DNA of 64,000 bases. It comes from an uncultured bacterium (lineage in GTDB: Bacteria > Atribacterota > Atribacteria > Atribacterales > Caldatribacteriaceae). Position 1 is the stretch's first letter; every line of letters starts with the position of its first letter. The stretch lies in the NCBI GenBank assembly GCA_937922705.1, contig CALAIW010000010.1, positions 62,001-126,000 of the forward strand, given 5' to 3'. The translations under genes and the position numbers were made by a program. Under the pieces are notes generated by a model. It saw only the letters and a program-made list of their open reading frames with translations. It had not been told where the DNA came from and made no database searches. Shown here one piece after another: positions 45,700-55,511 of the stretch.

Positions 45700-46290
45700 T
45701 CAGTCTCGGTATAACCCGTTTTTGTAAATATAGTTCTCCACCGCCTCCGGAAGAAGGTATTTAATGGACTCTCCCCGCCTCACCCTCCGACGTATTTCCG
45801 AAGAAGAAATGGCCAAGGCCGAGACCTCGATGATCTTTACTCGATCTTTAAACGGTCCTTCAATCTGCTGAAGACGATACCCAGGACGAGAAGCAGCAAC
45901 AAAAGTACATAAACGAAGGAGTTCCTCTGGACTGTTCCAAGTCGAGATCTGGGCAAAAGCATCAGCCCCAGTGATAAAGTAAATCTCTGTATCTTCGCCC
46001 CACAAGGACTTAAAGTATCGCACAGTATCAATAGAGTACGATGGCCCCGGACGCTCGATTTCCACCCGAGAAACGCTAAAATAGGGGTTAGTGATAGTTG
46101 CAAGCACCACCATAAGGTACCTGTGCTCTGGGTCGGTAATTTTTTGACCAATTTTGTGTGGTGGTCGTCCAGAGGGAACGAAAACGACTTCCTCAAGTCC
46201 AAAATAGTCTCGCACCTCTTCAGCAGTTACAAGATGTCCATAGTGGATGGGATCAAATGTCCCCCCCATAATGCCCTTTCTGGGCAACAC
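45700..46290 (-). CDS. nadD: Nicotinate-nucleotide adenylyltransferase
   Basis: Adenylates nicotinate mononucleotide in NAD synthesis, about 196 residues. [11 protein letters not shown] (9-19) and [13 protein letters not shown] near the C-terminus are the nucleotidyltransferase signatures. I start at GTG 46290, five bases after GGAGGT; ATG 46305 (ATGA overlap with proA) would add five residues but has a poor ribosome site, and an even longer ORF begins at 46344. It is linked with yqeK and rsfS as in many Gram-positives. Confidence 0.94.
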   Translation of the reverse strand: MLPRKGIMGGTFDPIHYGHLVTAEEVRDYFGLEEVVFVPSGRPPHKIGQKITDPEHRYLMVVLATITNPYFSVSRVEIERPGPSYSIDTVRYFKSLWGEDTEIYFITGADAFAQISTWNSPEELLRLCTFVAASRPGYRLQQIEGPFKDRVKIIEVSALAISSSEIRRRVRRGESIKYLLPEAVENYIYKNGLYRD

Positions 46291-46301
46291 TCCCACCTCC
46301 G

Positions 46302-47552
46302 TCATTCCCGGATCTGTCCCGAGCCATACACTACAAATTTCCAAGTTGTTAGTTCCCGCAGACCCATTGGACCACGGGCATGAAGCTTTTGTGTACTAAT
46401 ACCAATCTCTGCCCCCATCCCGAATTCCCCTCCGTCAGTGAATCGGGTAGAGGCGTTTACAAACACTGCTGCCGAGTCAACTCTCCGCGTGAACTCCATA
46501 GCATGAGAGTAGTCAGAAGTTACAATAGCGTCGGAGTGGTGGGAGCCATACTTGTTGATATGGTTAATAGCTGCATCAAGACTCTCCACCACACGAACTG
46601 CAATAATAAGATCAAGGTACTCGGCGTACCAATCGTCCTCACAAGCAGGCACAACCTCGGATACGATCTGCCTTGTTTTCTCGCATCCCCGCACTTCGAC
46701 ACCCTTCGCCTTAAGCGCTGCAACAACACGAGGGAGAAACACTGGGGCAACACGCTCATGGACAAGAAGTGTTTCGCAAGCATTACAAACACTTGGACGC
46801 TGTGTTTTAGCGTTTACAACGATTTTCTCTGCCATGTCAAGGTCTGCAGTTTCATCAACATAAACGTGGCAGTTGCCAATCCCCGTTTCGATAACCGGAA
46901 CACGGGCATTTTCAACAACCGTACGAATGAGATCGGCTCCCCCTCGCGGAATAGCCACATCTATATATTCCCGAAGAGAAAGAAGGAATTTTACGTCCTC
47001 GTGACTTTCGCTTTCTATAAGTCCAACACAACCCTCAGGAAGAGAACATTCCTGAAGAGCTTTTTGCACAACCTGAACCAGGGCTCGATTAGAAGAGAGT
47101 GCAGAACTACTACCCCTAAGAATTACCGCATTTCCTGCTTTTATACATAGCCCCACACTATCGATGGTAACATTGGGTCTTGCTTCATAGATAATGGCTA
47201 CAACCCCCAAGGGGACACGAACCCTTGTAACTAAAAGACCATTGGGCCTTCTTGTCCCGTCAATAACTTCCCCCACCGGGTCGGGTAAAGAAGCGATATC
47301 TCGAAGGCCAGAGGCCATATCGGCAATACGCTTCTCGTTAAGCGCTAGGCGATCAAGAAGCGACTGTCTCATCGAGGAAGCTTTAGCCCTTTCAAGATCA
47401 AGGGCATTAGCTTCAAGAATACTTTGTTTCTCCTTTAGGAGCTTATCCGCAAGGTGCAAGAGAAAAGCGTTTTTCTGCGCAGAGGAAAGATTGGCAACAA
47501 CCGGTGAGGACTCTTTCGCCTTTCGAGCGACTTCTCGAATAGCCTCCTTCAT
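46302..47552 (-). CDS. proA: Glutamate-5-semialdehyde dehydrogenase (gamma-glutamyl phosphate reductase)
   Basis: NADPH-dependent second step of proline synthesis, 416 residues, aldehyde dehydrogenase fold. The catalytic cysteine is C256 in [43 protein letters not shown] and [20 protein letters not shown], then ARGPMGL, are standard. It joins proB by an ATGA overlap (47549-47552). The P5C reductase proC is not in the window. Confidence 0.97.
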   Translation of the reverse strand: MKEAIREVARKAKESSPVVANLSSAQKNAFLLHLADKLLKEKQSILEANALDLERAKASSMRQSLLDRLALNEKRIADMASGLRDIASLPDPVGEVIDGTRRPNGLLVTRVRVPLGVVAIIYEARPNVTIDSVGLCIKAGNAVILRGSSSALSSNRALVQVVQKALQECSLPEGCVGLIESESHEDVKFLLSLREYIDVAIPRGGADLIRTVVENARVPVIETGIGNCHVYVDETADLDMAEKIVVNAKTQRPSVCNACETLLVHERVAPVFLPRVVAALKAKGVEVRGCEKTRQIVSEVVPACEDDWYAEYLDLIIAVRVVESLDAAINHINKYGSHHSDAIVTSDYSHAMEFTRRVDSAAVFVNASTRFTDGGEFGMGAEIGISTQKLHARGPMGLRELTTWKFVVYGSGQIRE

Positions 47553-48685
47553 CCCTCCATCCCCCCGAAAACTACAAAATCGTCAGCATGAATAACTTCT
47601 TCACTAAAATCCCGATGACCCAAGACTTCCTCAATTACTACACTTCGCAAGCCTCGGATTTTTCTAAGTTCCTCTGAGGAATAATTGACAATTCCTCTCC
47701 CAATAAGTTTTCCCTCTGTGTCCCTTACTTCCACACAATCCCCAGCATCAAAGTGCCCCGAAAGGTCTACAATTCCTGCGGGAAGAAGACTCTTACCCTC
47801 AAGAAGGGCCTTTTTTGCCCCTCCGTCGACAGTAACCGTACCATGTGGTATCATGCCAAAAGCAATCCATCGCTTTTTTCCCTTGAGAGAACGCTCTGCA
47901 GGGTGGAAAAATGTTCCCAAACTGTCACCACCAAGAAGACGTGGTATAATTCCAAAGTCCTTCCCCGATGCTATAACCACTCCAATCCCAGAAAGGGTAG
48001 CAATTTTTGCCGCTAGAATCTTGCTCCGCATTCCCCCAGTAGCAAGTATGCTTCCTCTACCTCCCGCCATATTCTCTATTTCTGCATCTATGACCTGAAC
48101 CTCCGAGATAAGCCGTGCACTTGTTGAGCGACGAGGATCGCTGCTGTAAAGCCCATCAACATCTGAGAGAATAACAAGAAGGTCGGCACCGACAATGGAA
48201 GCAACAAGAGCCGAAAGCCGGTCGTTGTCACCAAACTTAATTTCCTCTACAGCGACAGTATCATTCTCGTTCACAATAGGAAGTACCCCAAGTTTCAAAA
48301 GAGCTTCAAAAGTATTTCGAGCGTTGAGATACTTCGAACGGTTGTGTACATCCTCAGGAGCAAGGAGAATCTGTGCTACCCGTACTCCAAATTCCGAAAA
48401 GACAGAGCAATAGTGCTGCATAAGGATGCTTTGTCCAATCGCAGCCATAGCTTGTTTAAAGGGGATATCACTCCGCCTTTTTGTAATCCCAAGCGCACTC
48501 ATACCGCATGCTACGGCACCTGAAGAAACTAAAATAACCTCTTTTCCCTCTTCTCGTGCAATTACAAGATTCTCAGCAAGAGACCGTAACCGCTCAAGAG
48601 AAAGCGAAAACCCATGAACAAGAAGTGACGTCCCAACTTTGACAACAAGACGACGGGCATTCCTTATGAATGTTCTTCTGTCCAT
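47549..48685 (-). CDS. proB: Glutamate 5-kinase with PUA domain
   Basis: First step of proline synthesis, 378 residues. The amino acid kinase domain spans 1 to about 260 ([56 protein letters not shown]). A PUA domain covers about 280-378 with [13 protein letters not shown] and [15 protein letters not shown]. Its ATG lies inside the end of obgE (22-base overlap) without a good ribosome site, pointing to translational coupling. Feedback by proline is expected for the family. Confidence 0.96.
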   Translation of the reverse strand: MDRRTFIRNARRLVVKVGTSLLVHGFSLSLERLRSLAENLVIAREEGKEVILVSSGAVACGMSALGITKRRSDIPFKQAMAAIGQSILMQHYCSVFSEFGVRVAQILLAPEDVHNRSKYLNARNTFEALLKLGVLPIVNENDTVAVEEIKFGDNDRLSALVASIVGADLLVILSDVDGLYSSDPRRSTSARLISEVQVIDAEIENMAGGRGSILATGGMRSKILAAKIATLSGIGVVIASGKDFGIIPRLLGGDSLGTFFHPAERSLKGKKRWIAFGMIPHGTVTVDGGAKKALLEGKSLLPAGIVDLSGHFDAGDCVEVRDTEGKLIGRGIVNYSSEELRKIRGLRSVVIEEVLGHRDFSEEVIHADDFVVFGGMEG

Positions 48686-49947
48686 CCCAAAAACGCAAAA
48701 TCCTTCCCTGTCCAGATGAACCGGTATGGTCCAATTTCAACGATGCTTTGAGGAGACACAACCTTAAGGTATCGCAAAAATCCCGACTCCTCAAGTTTCC
48801 TATTGAAGGCTTCTCCGTTCTTCTCAGGAGGATACTCCTTAAGAAGCCGCTCAAGAAACTGAGAAGTAAAACGATACACTCGCGGAGAAGACGACCCAAC
48901 TTTCCTCTCAGACTCCTGAGGGGAAGGCACGAAATCCTCCTTCTCCTCAAAGGCTTTAAGTCTTTCCACTACTGCGTCCAGAAGTTCAGGAATACCAAAA
49001 TGGGTAACTGCCGAAATTCCTATTCCTTCAATCCCTTCCTGAGACAATCTCTGAGCAAAGAGCTTCCAATTCTCCTGGGCTTCTGGAAGATCCAGCTTTG
49101 TTCCTACAACAATGAAGGGTTTAGCAAGAATCGCAGGACTATAATGGGCAAACTCTTGACGAAGAATCTGAAAATCCCTCCAAGGATCTCCTGAGCAAGG
49201 AAAGGCCATGTCCACAAGGCAGAGAATGACCTTTACCCGTTCCACATGTCGCAAAAATTCAAGACCTAACCCTGCTCCTTGGCTTGCTCCCTCGATAATA
49301 CCTGGAATATCCACCACAACAAACTGCACATCTTTGTGTTGCACTACTCCCAGGATAGGATGTACCGTTGAAAAAGGATACGGAGCAATACGAGGCTTTG
49401 CGTCACTTACTACAGAAAGAAGAGTAGATTTCCCTGCGTTTGGAAGGCCCGCTAACCCTACATCGGCAATAAGTTTAAGTTCAAGGCGGATTTTACGACG
49501 CTCTCCCTCTTCGCCCCGTAAGGCAAAGCGAGGGGCTCGATTTGTCGCTGTAGCAAACGATGCATTGCCTCTTCCTCCTCGCCCACCTCGAGCAACAAGC
49601 ACCTCCATTCCATCCACTACAAGGTCAGCAAGAAGTTCCCCAGTTTCTGCGTCAAAAACCTGAGTTCCCACAGGAACCTCTATGATGATATCTTTCCCCT
49701 TTGCTCCATGCTGTTTTTTCCCTCTCCCAGGCTCTCCATGAGGCGCTTGGTACAGGGGCTGAAGAGTCACGTCGTAGAGAGTTTTCTTTCGTGCAGTAGC
49801 TCGCAGAAAAACGCTCCCGCCATCACCCCCATCGCCCCCATCCGGACCACCCTTGGGGACATACTTTTCCCGGCGAAAATGAACCGCTCCGTCTCCTCCT
49901 CGACCTCCTCGAACTTCGACCAAGGCTTGATCAACAAATACACTCAT
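48664..49947 (-). CDS. obgE: GTPase ObgE/CgtA
   Basis: Ribosome-associated GTPase acting in 50S assembly and stress signalling, 427 residues. The glycine-rich Obg domain is at 1-158 ([20 protein letters not shown]). The G domain carries GLPNAGKS at 167-174, DIPGIIEGA, and TKLDLPEA as G4. A C-terminal OCT domain is at about 340-427 (RVYRFTSQF and GFLRYLKV onward), the form found in Gram-positives. ATGA overlap with rpmA. Confidence 0.97.
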   Translation of the reverse strand: MSVFVDQALVEVRGGRGGDGAVHFRREKYVPKGGPDGGDGGDGGSVFLRATARKKTLYDVTLQPLYQAPHGEPGRGKKQHGAKGKDIIIEVPVGTQVFDAETGELLADLVVDGMEVLVARGGRGGRGNASFATATNRAPRFALRGEEGERRKIRLELKLIADVGLAGLPNAGKSTLLSVVSDAKPRIAPYPFSTVHPILGVVQHKDVQFVVVDIPGIIEGASQGAGLGLEFLRHVERVKVILCLVDMAFPCSGDPWRDFQILRQEFAHYSPAILAKPFIVVGTKLDLPEAQENWKLFAQRLSQEGIEGIGISAVTHFGIPELLDAVVERLKAFEEKEDFVPSPQESERKVGSSSPRVYRFTSQFLERLLKEYPPEKNGEAFNRKLEESGFLRYLKVVSPQSIVEIGPYRFIWTGKDFAFLGWTEEHS

Positions 49948-50204
49948 GCGGGAACTTGAGGAAGAACCGAAACCCGTTTCCGATCTCCCCTTGTCTCAAA
50001 AACAACATACCCATCCTTAAGAGCAAAAAGCGTATAGTCACGACCAACCCCTACATTGAATCCTGGCTTGATACGAGTTCCTCGCTGTCGGACAAGGATG
50101 CTCCCGGCGCGCACAAATTGCCCCCCATATGCCTTGACCCCAAGGTATTTCGGGTTGCTATCTCTTCCATTCCTCGCGCTTCCACCACTCTTTTTATGTG
50201 CCAT
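49944..50204 (-). CDS. rpmA: 50S ribosomal protein L27
   Basis: Large-subunit protein near the peptidyl-transferase centre, 86 residues. It begins [20 protein letters not shown], so the mature N-terminus is encoded directly. The extra leader removed by Prp protease in Firmicutes is absent, and no prp gene lies between rplU and rpm[19 protein letters not shown] is the conserved core. It follows rplU with a few bases between. Confidence 0.97.
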   Translation of the reverse strand: MAHKKSGGSARNGRDSNPKYLGVKAYGGQFVRAGSILVRQRGTRIKPGFNVGVGRDYTLFALKDGYVVFETRGDRKRVSVLPQVPA

Positions 50205-50209
50205 AATTC

Positions 50210-50530
50210 TCACGCTCCTATCACTTCGATTTTCTCAATCCGTATAACACTCATTGGCTGGCGATGTCCTTTCTTCCGACGATAGTTTACTTTTGGCTTG
50301 TACTTAAAAACAATGATTTTTCGAGCCCGCCCCACACTGAGTACACGGCCTATAACTCTCACACTGTTAAGATATGGCCTTCCAACAAGAACCTCTCCAT
50401 CTGTTCGTGCAAAGAGCACCCGATCAAAAACAACTTCTTCATTAACCGGGGCAAGAGCGCAGTCAACCCTAAGAAGTGACCCTTCTTCAACTCTATACTG
50501 TTTTCCCGCAGCCTCAACTATGGCAAACAT
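50210..50530 (-). CDS. rplU: 50S ribosomal protein L21
   Basis: Large-subunit protein of 106 residues. [20 protein letters not shown] is the signature N-terminus, and the C-terminal [20 protein letters not shown] matches the rRNA-binding loop. ATG 50530 is preceded by GGGAGG and AAGGG; a GTG four codons upstream overlaps that site. First gene after a strong promoter. Confidence 0.97.
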   Translation of the reverse strand: MFAIVEAAGKQYRVEEGSLLRVDCALAPVNEEVVFDRVLFARTDGEVLVGRPYLNSVRVIGRVLSVGRARKIIVFKYKPKVNYRRKKGHRQPMSVIRIEKIEVIGA

Positions 50531-50560
50531 ATAACCCTTCACCTCCCAGAATCGGACGGT

Positions 50561-50589
50561 AATTTACCACAGATACTTTCCCGCGTCAA
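50561..50589 (-). promoter_or_regulatory. Promoter of the rplU-rpmA-obgE-proBA-nadD run
   Basis: TTGACG (50584-50589) and TAAATT (50561-50566) separated by exactly 17 bases, with TGG before the -10. Start predicted near 50554, about 24 bases before rplU, in the 63-base gap after rng. Confidence 0.65.
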
Positions 50590-50593
50590 ACAA

Positions 50594-52075
50594 CTATGGG
50601 ATTTCCTCTACTCGAGTCCGAACCTCTTCTTCACCCACACCAATAATACTGTATCTCCGAGGTGGTAAGCTTTTGCTTACCTTCCAGAGAATCTCTTTTC
50701 CATAAAGTTTTCTCAGATTCTGCAAAAATCGCTCCCCCTCAGAGGCAAGGTACTCTCCCAGTTCCTCTCCTACTGCAAATGCAAGAACCGAAGAAGCAGT
50801 ATGACGGCATATTTCCTCAACCTTTCGTAGAAAGTTCACCGCTACAGTTTCAAGAGAAAGAATCCTCCCCTCCCCCTCGCAAAAAGGACAGGGTTCTCGT
50901 AACAAGGAGTCAAGGCTCTTGCGGACACGCTTCCGGGTCATTTCCACAAGACCAAGCTCGCTCATTTCCACGACAGCGCATCGTGTCCTATCCCGACTTA
51001 GGAATTCCTCAAGCGCCCGGACAACTTGCCGGCGATGTTCTTTTTTCTCCATGTCGATGAAGTCGATGAGAATGATACCACCAATATCTCTCAGACGAAC
51101 CTGACGAGCAATCTCTTCAGCCGCTTCAAGATTCGTTTTCAGAATGGTTTCCTGAAGGTCCTTTTTCCCCACAAATTTTCCCGTGTTCACATCAACAACG
51201 GTCATGGCTTCTGTTCGGTCAAAAACGAGATAACCACCGCTTCGTAACCAAACCTTCCGACTCAAGGCTCGTTCAATTTCCTTATGGAGACCAAAATGCT
51301 CAAAGATATTCTCTCGACCTTCGAAAAAGTGTACCCGCTCAGCAAGATGTGGAGCAACCGATTCAATAAAATCCCTCAATTTTTGGTACCCAAAGAAAGA
51401 ATTAATCCAAATATGTTCCACACTTTCATCAACTACGTCTCGAACGAGGGCATAAACAAGACTTGCTTCTTGATAGAGAAGCGCTGGAGCAGCAGTTATC
51501 TCGGCTTTTTTCTTAATCCGCTCCCACAGACGGATAAGGGATTCAATATCCTCCCGAATTTCTTCAACGCTTTTACCCTCAGCAGCAGTTCGAACAATAA
51601 TACCAGCCCTACTAGGACGCAAACGTTCTACAATTTTCTTCAGTCGCTCTCGCTCCTCATCAGAAACAATACGGTGGGATACCCCTACAACATCCATACC
51701 TGGCATGAACACAACATACCTTCCAGGAAGAGTAATCTTGGTAGAAGCACGGGCACCCTTTGTTCCCATAGGTTCTTTAACTATTTGAACAATAATCTCC
51801 TCACCGGCTCTTACTAGGTCCTCAATCCGTACGTCTTTCCTTTTTTCGTCAAGGAGCATATCTCCTATGAAAAGGAAAGCATTTTTGTCAAGACCAATGT
51901 TGACAAAAGCTGACTGAATCCCCGGAAGGACATTCTCTACAACACCCTTGTATATATTCCCCGCGAGGCGTAATTCCAACGCTCGCTCGAAGAAAAACTC
52001 AACAACCTTTCCATCCTCAAGGAGTGCAGCGCGCGTCTCCACTTCGGACATATCAATCACAATTTCCCTTCGCAA
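50594..52075 (-). CDS. rng: Ribonuclease G/E family endoribonuclease
   Basis: Single-strand endoribonuclease for rRNA maturation and mRNA decay, 493 residues, RNase G size with no RNase E-like scaffold tail. The S1 domain is at about 38-128 (GNIYKGVVENVLPGIQSAFV, then NIG). Catalytic metal aspartates are D295 in VVDVNTGKFVG and D338 in ILIDFIDM. The zinc-link motif CPFCEGEG is at 396-403. The start is TTG 52075, six bases after GGAGGG; no other start fits. It is a typical neighbour of rplU and of the radical SAM/DUF2344 pair. Confidence 0.96.
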   Translation of the reverse strand: MRREIVIDMSEVETRAALLEDGKVVEFFFERALELRLAGNIYKGVVENVLPGIQSAFVNIGLDKNAFLFIGDMLLDEKRKDVRIEDLVRAGEEIIVQIVKEPMGTKGARASTKITLPGRYVVFMPGMDVVGVSHRIVSDEERERLKKIVERLRPSRAGIIVRTAAEGKSVEEIREDIESLIRLWERIKKKAEITAAPALLYQEASLVYALVRDVVDESVEHIWINSFFGYQKLRDFIESVAPHLAERVHFFEGRENIFEHFGLHKEIERALSRKVWLRSGGYLVFDRTEAMTVVDVNTGKFVGKKDLQETILKTNLEAAEEIARQVRLRDIGGIILIDFIDMEKKEHRRQVVRALEEFLSRDRTRCAVVEMSELGLVEMTRKRVRKSLDSLLREPCPFCEGEGRILSLETVAVNFLRKVEEICRHTASSVLAFAVGEELGEYLASEGERFLQNLRKLYGKEILWKVSKSLPPRRYSIIGVGEEEVRTRVEEIP

Positions 52076-52081
52076 TGCGCA

Positions 52082-52087
52082 CCCTCC
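52082..52087 (-). promoter_or_regulatory. Ribosome binding site supporting the TTG start of rng
   Basis: GGAGGG on the minus strand, six bases before TTG 52075. The next in-frame ATG would cut into the first conserved strand. Confidence 0.7.
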
Positions 52088-52100
52088 GTTTCGTTTCCCC

Positions 52101-52667
52101 TCAAACTACAATCCTCTCCTTCAGAATTCTCTTTGGAAAAGGCCAACAACATTCTGTCACAAGGAAAGAAACAAGCTTTAGTGGACTCCAAAGCATTTGT
52201 TTCCCTTCAAAGAGAAATGATATCACAGAGGGGATTTCTTCCCTACTCTCGAGAACCGTAATGCCTTCAGGAAGAGAGGGCAACTCTAGCGGAAAAGACT
52301 CTTGAAAAAAGAAGGTGTACACTATACCTCGTATCACTTTTTGAAGTGGAAGGTCAAAGGAGGCAAGAGCACAAACACTTTCGATGCCCAACTCCTCAGG
52401 AACCTCCGAGGAGAGTCTTTCCTTCAACTCCCAAGGTGGTATCGGCTCTCCACAAAAAACCTCGAAGTATTCCGCCTTGCTCTCTATACCAAGAGGAGTT
52501 GCAAAAGGGAATGAGAAAAGAGGGCGTGGGTTAAATCCCTGGGAGTATAGGACAGGGATTCTTGCCCGGCGGAAAGCTCTTTCCCACATCCGATATATAT
52601 CAAGATGCGAGAGAAGATGAAATGGTACCAACTTACGATATTGTATTCGGTATCGAAACTTTCCCAT
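52101..52667 (-). CDS. DUF2344 / TIGR03936 family radical SAM-linked protein
   Basis: A 188-residue partner protein found beside, or fused to, TIGR03960 radical SAM proteins; its function is not established. The N-terminal RIQYRKLVPFHLLSHLDIYR and the following SQGFNPRPLFSFPFATPLGI are the family blocks. ATG 52667 lies inside the end of the radical SAM gene (35-base overlap) with GGGGTG upstream; the longer ORF to 52745 looks spurious. The overlap suggests equal translation of the two partners. Confidence 0.88.
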   Translation of the reverse strand: MGKFRYRIQYRKLVPFHLLSHLDIYRMWERAFRRARIPVLYSQGFNPRPLFSFPFATPLGIESKAEYFEVFCGEPIPPWELKERLSSEVPEELGIESVCALASFDLPLQKVIRGIVYTFFFQESFPLELPSLPEGITVLESREEIPSVISFLFEGKQMLWSPLKLVSFLVTECCWPFPKRILKERIVV

Positions 52668-54426
52668 CTTTACACACCCCGCATTGGGTACATCTTCCCC
52701 CAGGAAGGCAAGGAGGACCCAAGATACCACGACAAGCACGTTCATATTCTTCGCGAAGGAAAGCTTTACTCACTCCACACGAAATATGCTCCCAGGGGAA
52801 CACCTCATCAAACGAACGCTCTCTGTACAAATACGAAGCGAAATCAATACCTTCTTCCCCTAGGGCCTCTTCCCACCTTTTGAAAGCAAAGTGTTCTTGC
52901 CAGTTTTCAAGAATGCCCCCTTTTTTATACACTCGTTCAATGACCCTCGAAAGTTTCCGGTCACCACGCGCAAGAAGAGCCTCGATTTGGCTCATCTCAA
53001 AAGAAGACCAGTGATAACGCACGGAAGACCCAAGAGGACGAAGAAGGTCTTTCAAAAAGTTCATTTTGGCTTGAAGGTTCTCCTTTCGCTCTTGAGGAAC
53101 CCATTGAAAAGGAGTATGAGGCTTAGGAATAAAAGCAGCAATGCTTAGGTGAACTTTTGCATCCTTTCTAAAACTCTTGCCGACTGCAAGTATTTCCCGG
53201 ACAGTCAGGGCTATACCCCGAATGTCCTCCTCTCTTTCAAGTGGCAATCCAATCATGAAATAGAGTTTAATTTCCTGCCATGAAGACGAAAAAGCACTTT
53301 CCGCAGCAGCAAGAATTTCTTCATCTCGCAAACCCTTGTTAATAACGTTGCGTAACCTCTCTGTTCCTGCTTCAGGGGCAAAAGTAAGCGTGCTCTTCCG
53401 CACTCTTTTAAGGCTTTTTGCAAGATTTACACTAAAAGTATCCATGCGTAATGAGGGCAGGGAAACATTCACTCGGTATGGTTCAAGAAGGCACGAGAGC
53501 TTCTCCACGAGTTCCTCAATGCAGGAGTAATCCGTGCTGCTTAAGGAAAGAAGGGAAATCTCTTCATAGCCGCTCGTTTCAAGAAGCTTAAGGGCAATCT
53601 CTATAACCTGTTCAGGAGAACGTTCACGCTTCGGTCGATAAATCATCCCTGCCTGACAAAAGCGGCATCCTCGCGTACAACCTCGGGCAATTTCAACAGC
53701 TACTCGATCATGGACAATGCTTACATAAGGTACAAGAGTTTGACGCGGAAAGAAAGCGCGCTCCAAATCCCAAACAATTTGACGCTGTATGGGTACCTGT
53801 TGGGAAACGGAAGGAACGTAAACTCCAGGGAAACGGGAGAGCTCAGAAAGCACCGTTTCCCTTTTTCTGCCCTTCATCTCCATGAGGAAGCGCACAATGT
53901 CTCCAAGAACCTCCTCTGCCTCTCCAATAAAAAAGGCATCAAAAAAGGGTACGAGAGGTTCTGGGTTCATGGTGCACGGTCCTCCCCCAAGAACAATGGG
54001 AAATCGCTCATCACGTTCGTCCTGGCGAAGAGGAATCCCAGAGAGGTCAAGAAGATACAGTACGCTTGTATAGCTCAGTTCGTGTTGTAAGCTTACACCA
54101 AGGAGGTCAAAAGAGGATACTGGTTTTTTACGCTCCAGCGAAAAGAGGGGAATACCAAGCTCTTTGAGTTTTCTCCCCATGTCAGGCCAGGGAAGAAAAA
54201 CCCGCTCCGCTTGGACTCCAGGAATAGCATTTAGGAGCCCATAGAGGATGCGAAGGCCTAAGTGAGACATGCCCACCTCATAAATATCAGGAAAAGCCAA
54301 GGCTACAGTGTAGCGGATTTCTCTATCAGGTTTTACAACACTGTTCCATTCCCTTCCAAGGTATCGCCCTGGACGCTCCACCGAAAGTAAAGTCAGGTCA
54401 GAAAAAAGTCTCTGCTCTACGTCCAT
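52633..54426 (-). CDS. TIGR03960 family B12-binding-domain/radical SAM protein
   Basis: A 597-residue protein with an N-terminal B12-binding-like domain (ALAFPDIYEVGMSHLGLRIL, LGGGPCTMNPEPL, FFIGEAEE) and a central radical SAM domain with C250, C254 and C257 in ARGCTRGCRFCQAG. The C-terminal tail holds a cysteine group in GRCTQCGVCKDG. Reaction unknown; its constant neighbour is DUF2344, and often rng and rplU, which hints at RNA or ribosome modification. ATG 54426 follows GGAGGGGG and overlaps rodA by 10 bases. Confidence 0.9.
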   Translation of the reverse strand: MDVEQRLFSDLTLLSVERPGRYLGREWNSVVKPDREIRYTVALAFPDIYEVGMSHLGLRILYGLLNAIPGVQAERVFLPWPDMGRKLKELGIPLFSLERKKPVSSFDLLGVSLQHELSYTSVLYLLDLSGIPLRQDERDERFPIVLGGGPCTMNPEPLVPFFDAFFIGEAEEVLGDIVRFLMEMKGRKRETVLSELSRFPGVYVPSVSQQVPIQRQIVWDLERAFFPRQTLVPYVSIVHDRVAVEIARGCTRGCRFCQAGMIYRPKRERSPEQVIEIALKLLETSGYEEISLLSLSSTDYSCIEELVEKLSCLLEPYRVNVSLPSLRMDTFSVNLAKSLKRVRKSTLTFAPEAGTERLRNVINKGLRDEEILAAAESAFSSSWQEIKLYFMIGLPLEREEDIRGIALTVREILAVGKSFRKDAKVHLSIAAFIPKPHTPFQWVPQERKENLQAKMNFLKDLLRPLGSSVRYHWSSFEMSQIEALLARGDRKLSRVIERVYKKGGILENWQEHFAFKRWEEALGEEGIDFASYLYRERSFDEVFPWEHISCGVSKAFLREEYERACRGILGPPCLPGGRCTQCGVCKDGKVSIPNTIS

Positions 54427-55511
54427 CGCTGCTTCTCCCCCTCCTCGGCTTCCCAGGCAATACGAGCGACAACGCCGGCACAAGCAAGGTACACAAAAAG
54501 CGAGCTTCCTCCATAACTCACAAAAGGCAAGGGAATACCAGTTACTGGAGCGATGCCAAGATTCATTCCTATGTTTACACTGACCTGAAAAAGAAGCATA
54601 AGCCCAAAAAGAGAGGCAAAGAACTTTTTCTCAAGCTCACGAGTCCTTATTGCAGTGTCAAGAATAATCCAGAAAAGGATTCCGAAAAGGAGAATAAGGA
54701 TCACACCCCCAATAAAACCAAGCTGTTCGCACCAAGAGGCAAATATGAAATCGGTGTGCCGAGCGGGAAGAAAACGAAGCTGTGCTTGTTTCCCCGAAAG
54801 CCATCCTTGACCAAAAACTCCTCCTGCTCCAATAGCAATTTGCGATTGCACGACGTTATATCCACTTCCCAGAGGATCTTGCCAAGGGTCGAAGAAAGCA
54901 AGAATCCTCTTCCGCTGGTAGTCTCTAAGGAAGAACCAGGATGGAAAAAGAAGTCCCAAAAGGATTCCAGAAAGGATACCAAGCTGCTTCGCTCGCCATC
55001 CCCCTACAAGGAGTGCCCCAAACCACAAAACCCCAAAGACCAGCGCTGTTCCAAGATCTGGCTCAAGAAAGATTAAAAATGCAGGAACGGCTACAAGGAA
55101 AGCGCTTTTTATAAGCAGGTTCCATAACCCAAGCGTGTCACGGTTAACACTCAGGTACCAGCTGAGAAAGAGAAGCAAAGCAAATTTCGAGAGTTCGGAA
55201 GGTTGTACAGAACGAGAAAAAAGCCACCGTTTTGCTCCAGTTTCATCGCTCTCTCCAAAGAGGAGTACCCCACCGAGAGCAAGTACTGAAATAAGGTACC
55301 ATATCCAACTTCGCTTCAAAAACCATTGAAAATCAACAAAGCGGAAAAGGGCGAAGACCCCCCACCCTACAAAGTTCCACAAGAGTTGTCTCCCAAATGG
55401 ACTTTGTGCAACAAGACCCTCTTCCCTTAGAGGGTCAACACTATACACCGCAGCAACACCTACAATACAAAGAAGGACAACAACAAGACACAAAAGGCAA
55501 TCCCGGCGCAT
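54417..55511 (-). CDS. rodA: Peptidoglycan glycosyltransferase RodA
   Basis: SEDS-family polymerase for lateral wall growth, 364 residues and about ten membrane helices. Markers are GAKRWLFSRSVQPSELSKFA, EPDLGTALVFG, and the C-terminal GIPLPFVSYGGSSLFVYL, with the catalytic-loop acidic residue in this family near the large extracellular loop. It immediately follows mrdA (TAG then ATG), its class B PBP partner, behind GAGGTG, so it is RodA rather than FtsW. Confidence 0.94.
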   Translation of the reverse strand: MRRDCLLCLVVVLLCIVGVAAVYSVDPLREEGLVAQSPFGRQLLWNFVGWGVFALFRFVDFQWFLKRSWIWYLISVLALGGVLLFGESDETGAKRWLFSRSVQPSELSKFALLLFLSWYLSVNRDTLGLWNLLIKSAFLVAVPAFLIFLEPDLGTALVFGVLWFGALLVGGWRAKQLGILSGILLGLLFPSWFFLRDYQRKRILAFFDPWQDPLGSGYNVVQSQIAIGAGGVFGQGWLSGKQAQLRFLPARHTDFIFASWCEQLGFIGGVILILLFGILFWIILDTAIRTRELEKKFFASLFGLMLLFQVSVNIGMNLGIAPVTGIPLPFVSYGGSSLFVYLACAGVVARIAWEAEEGEKQRWT

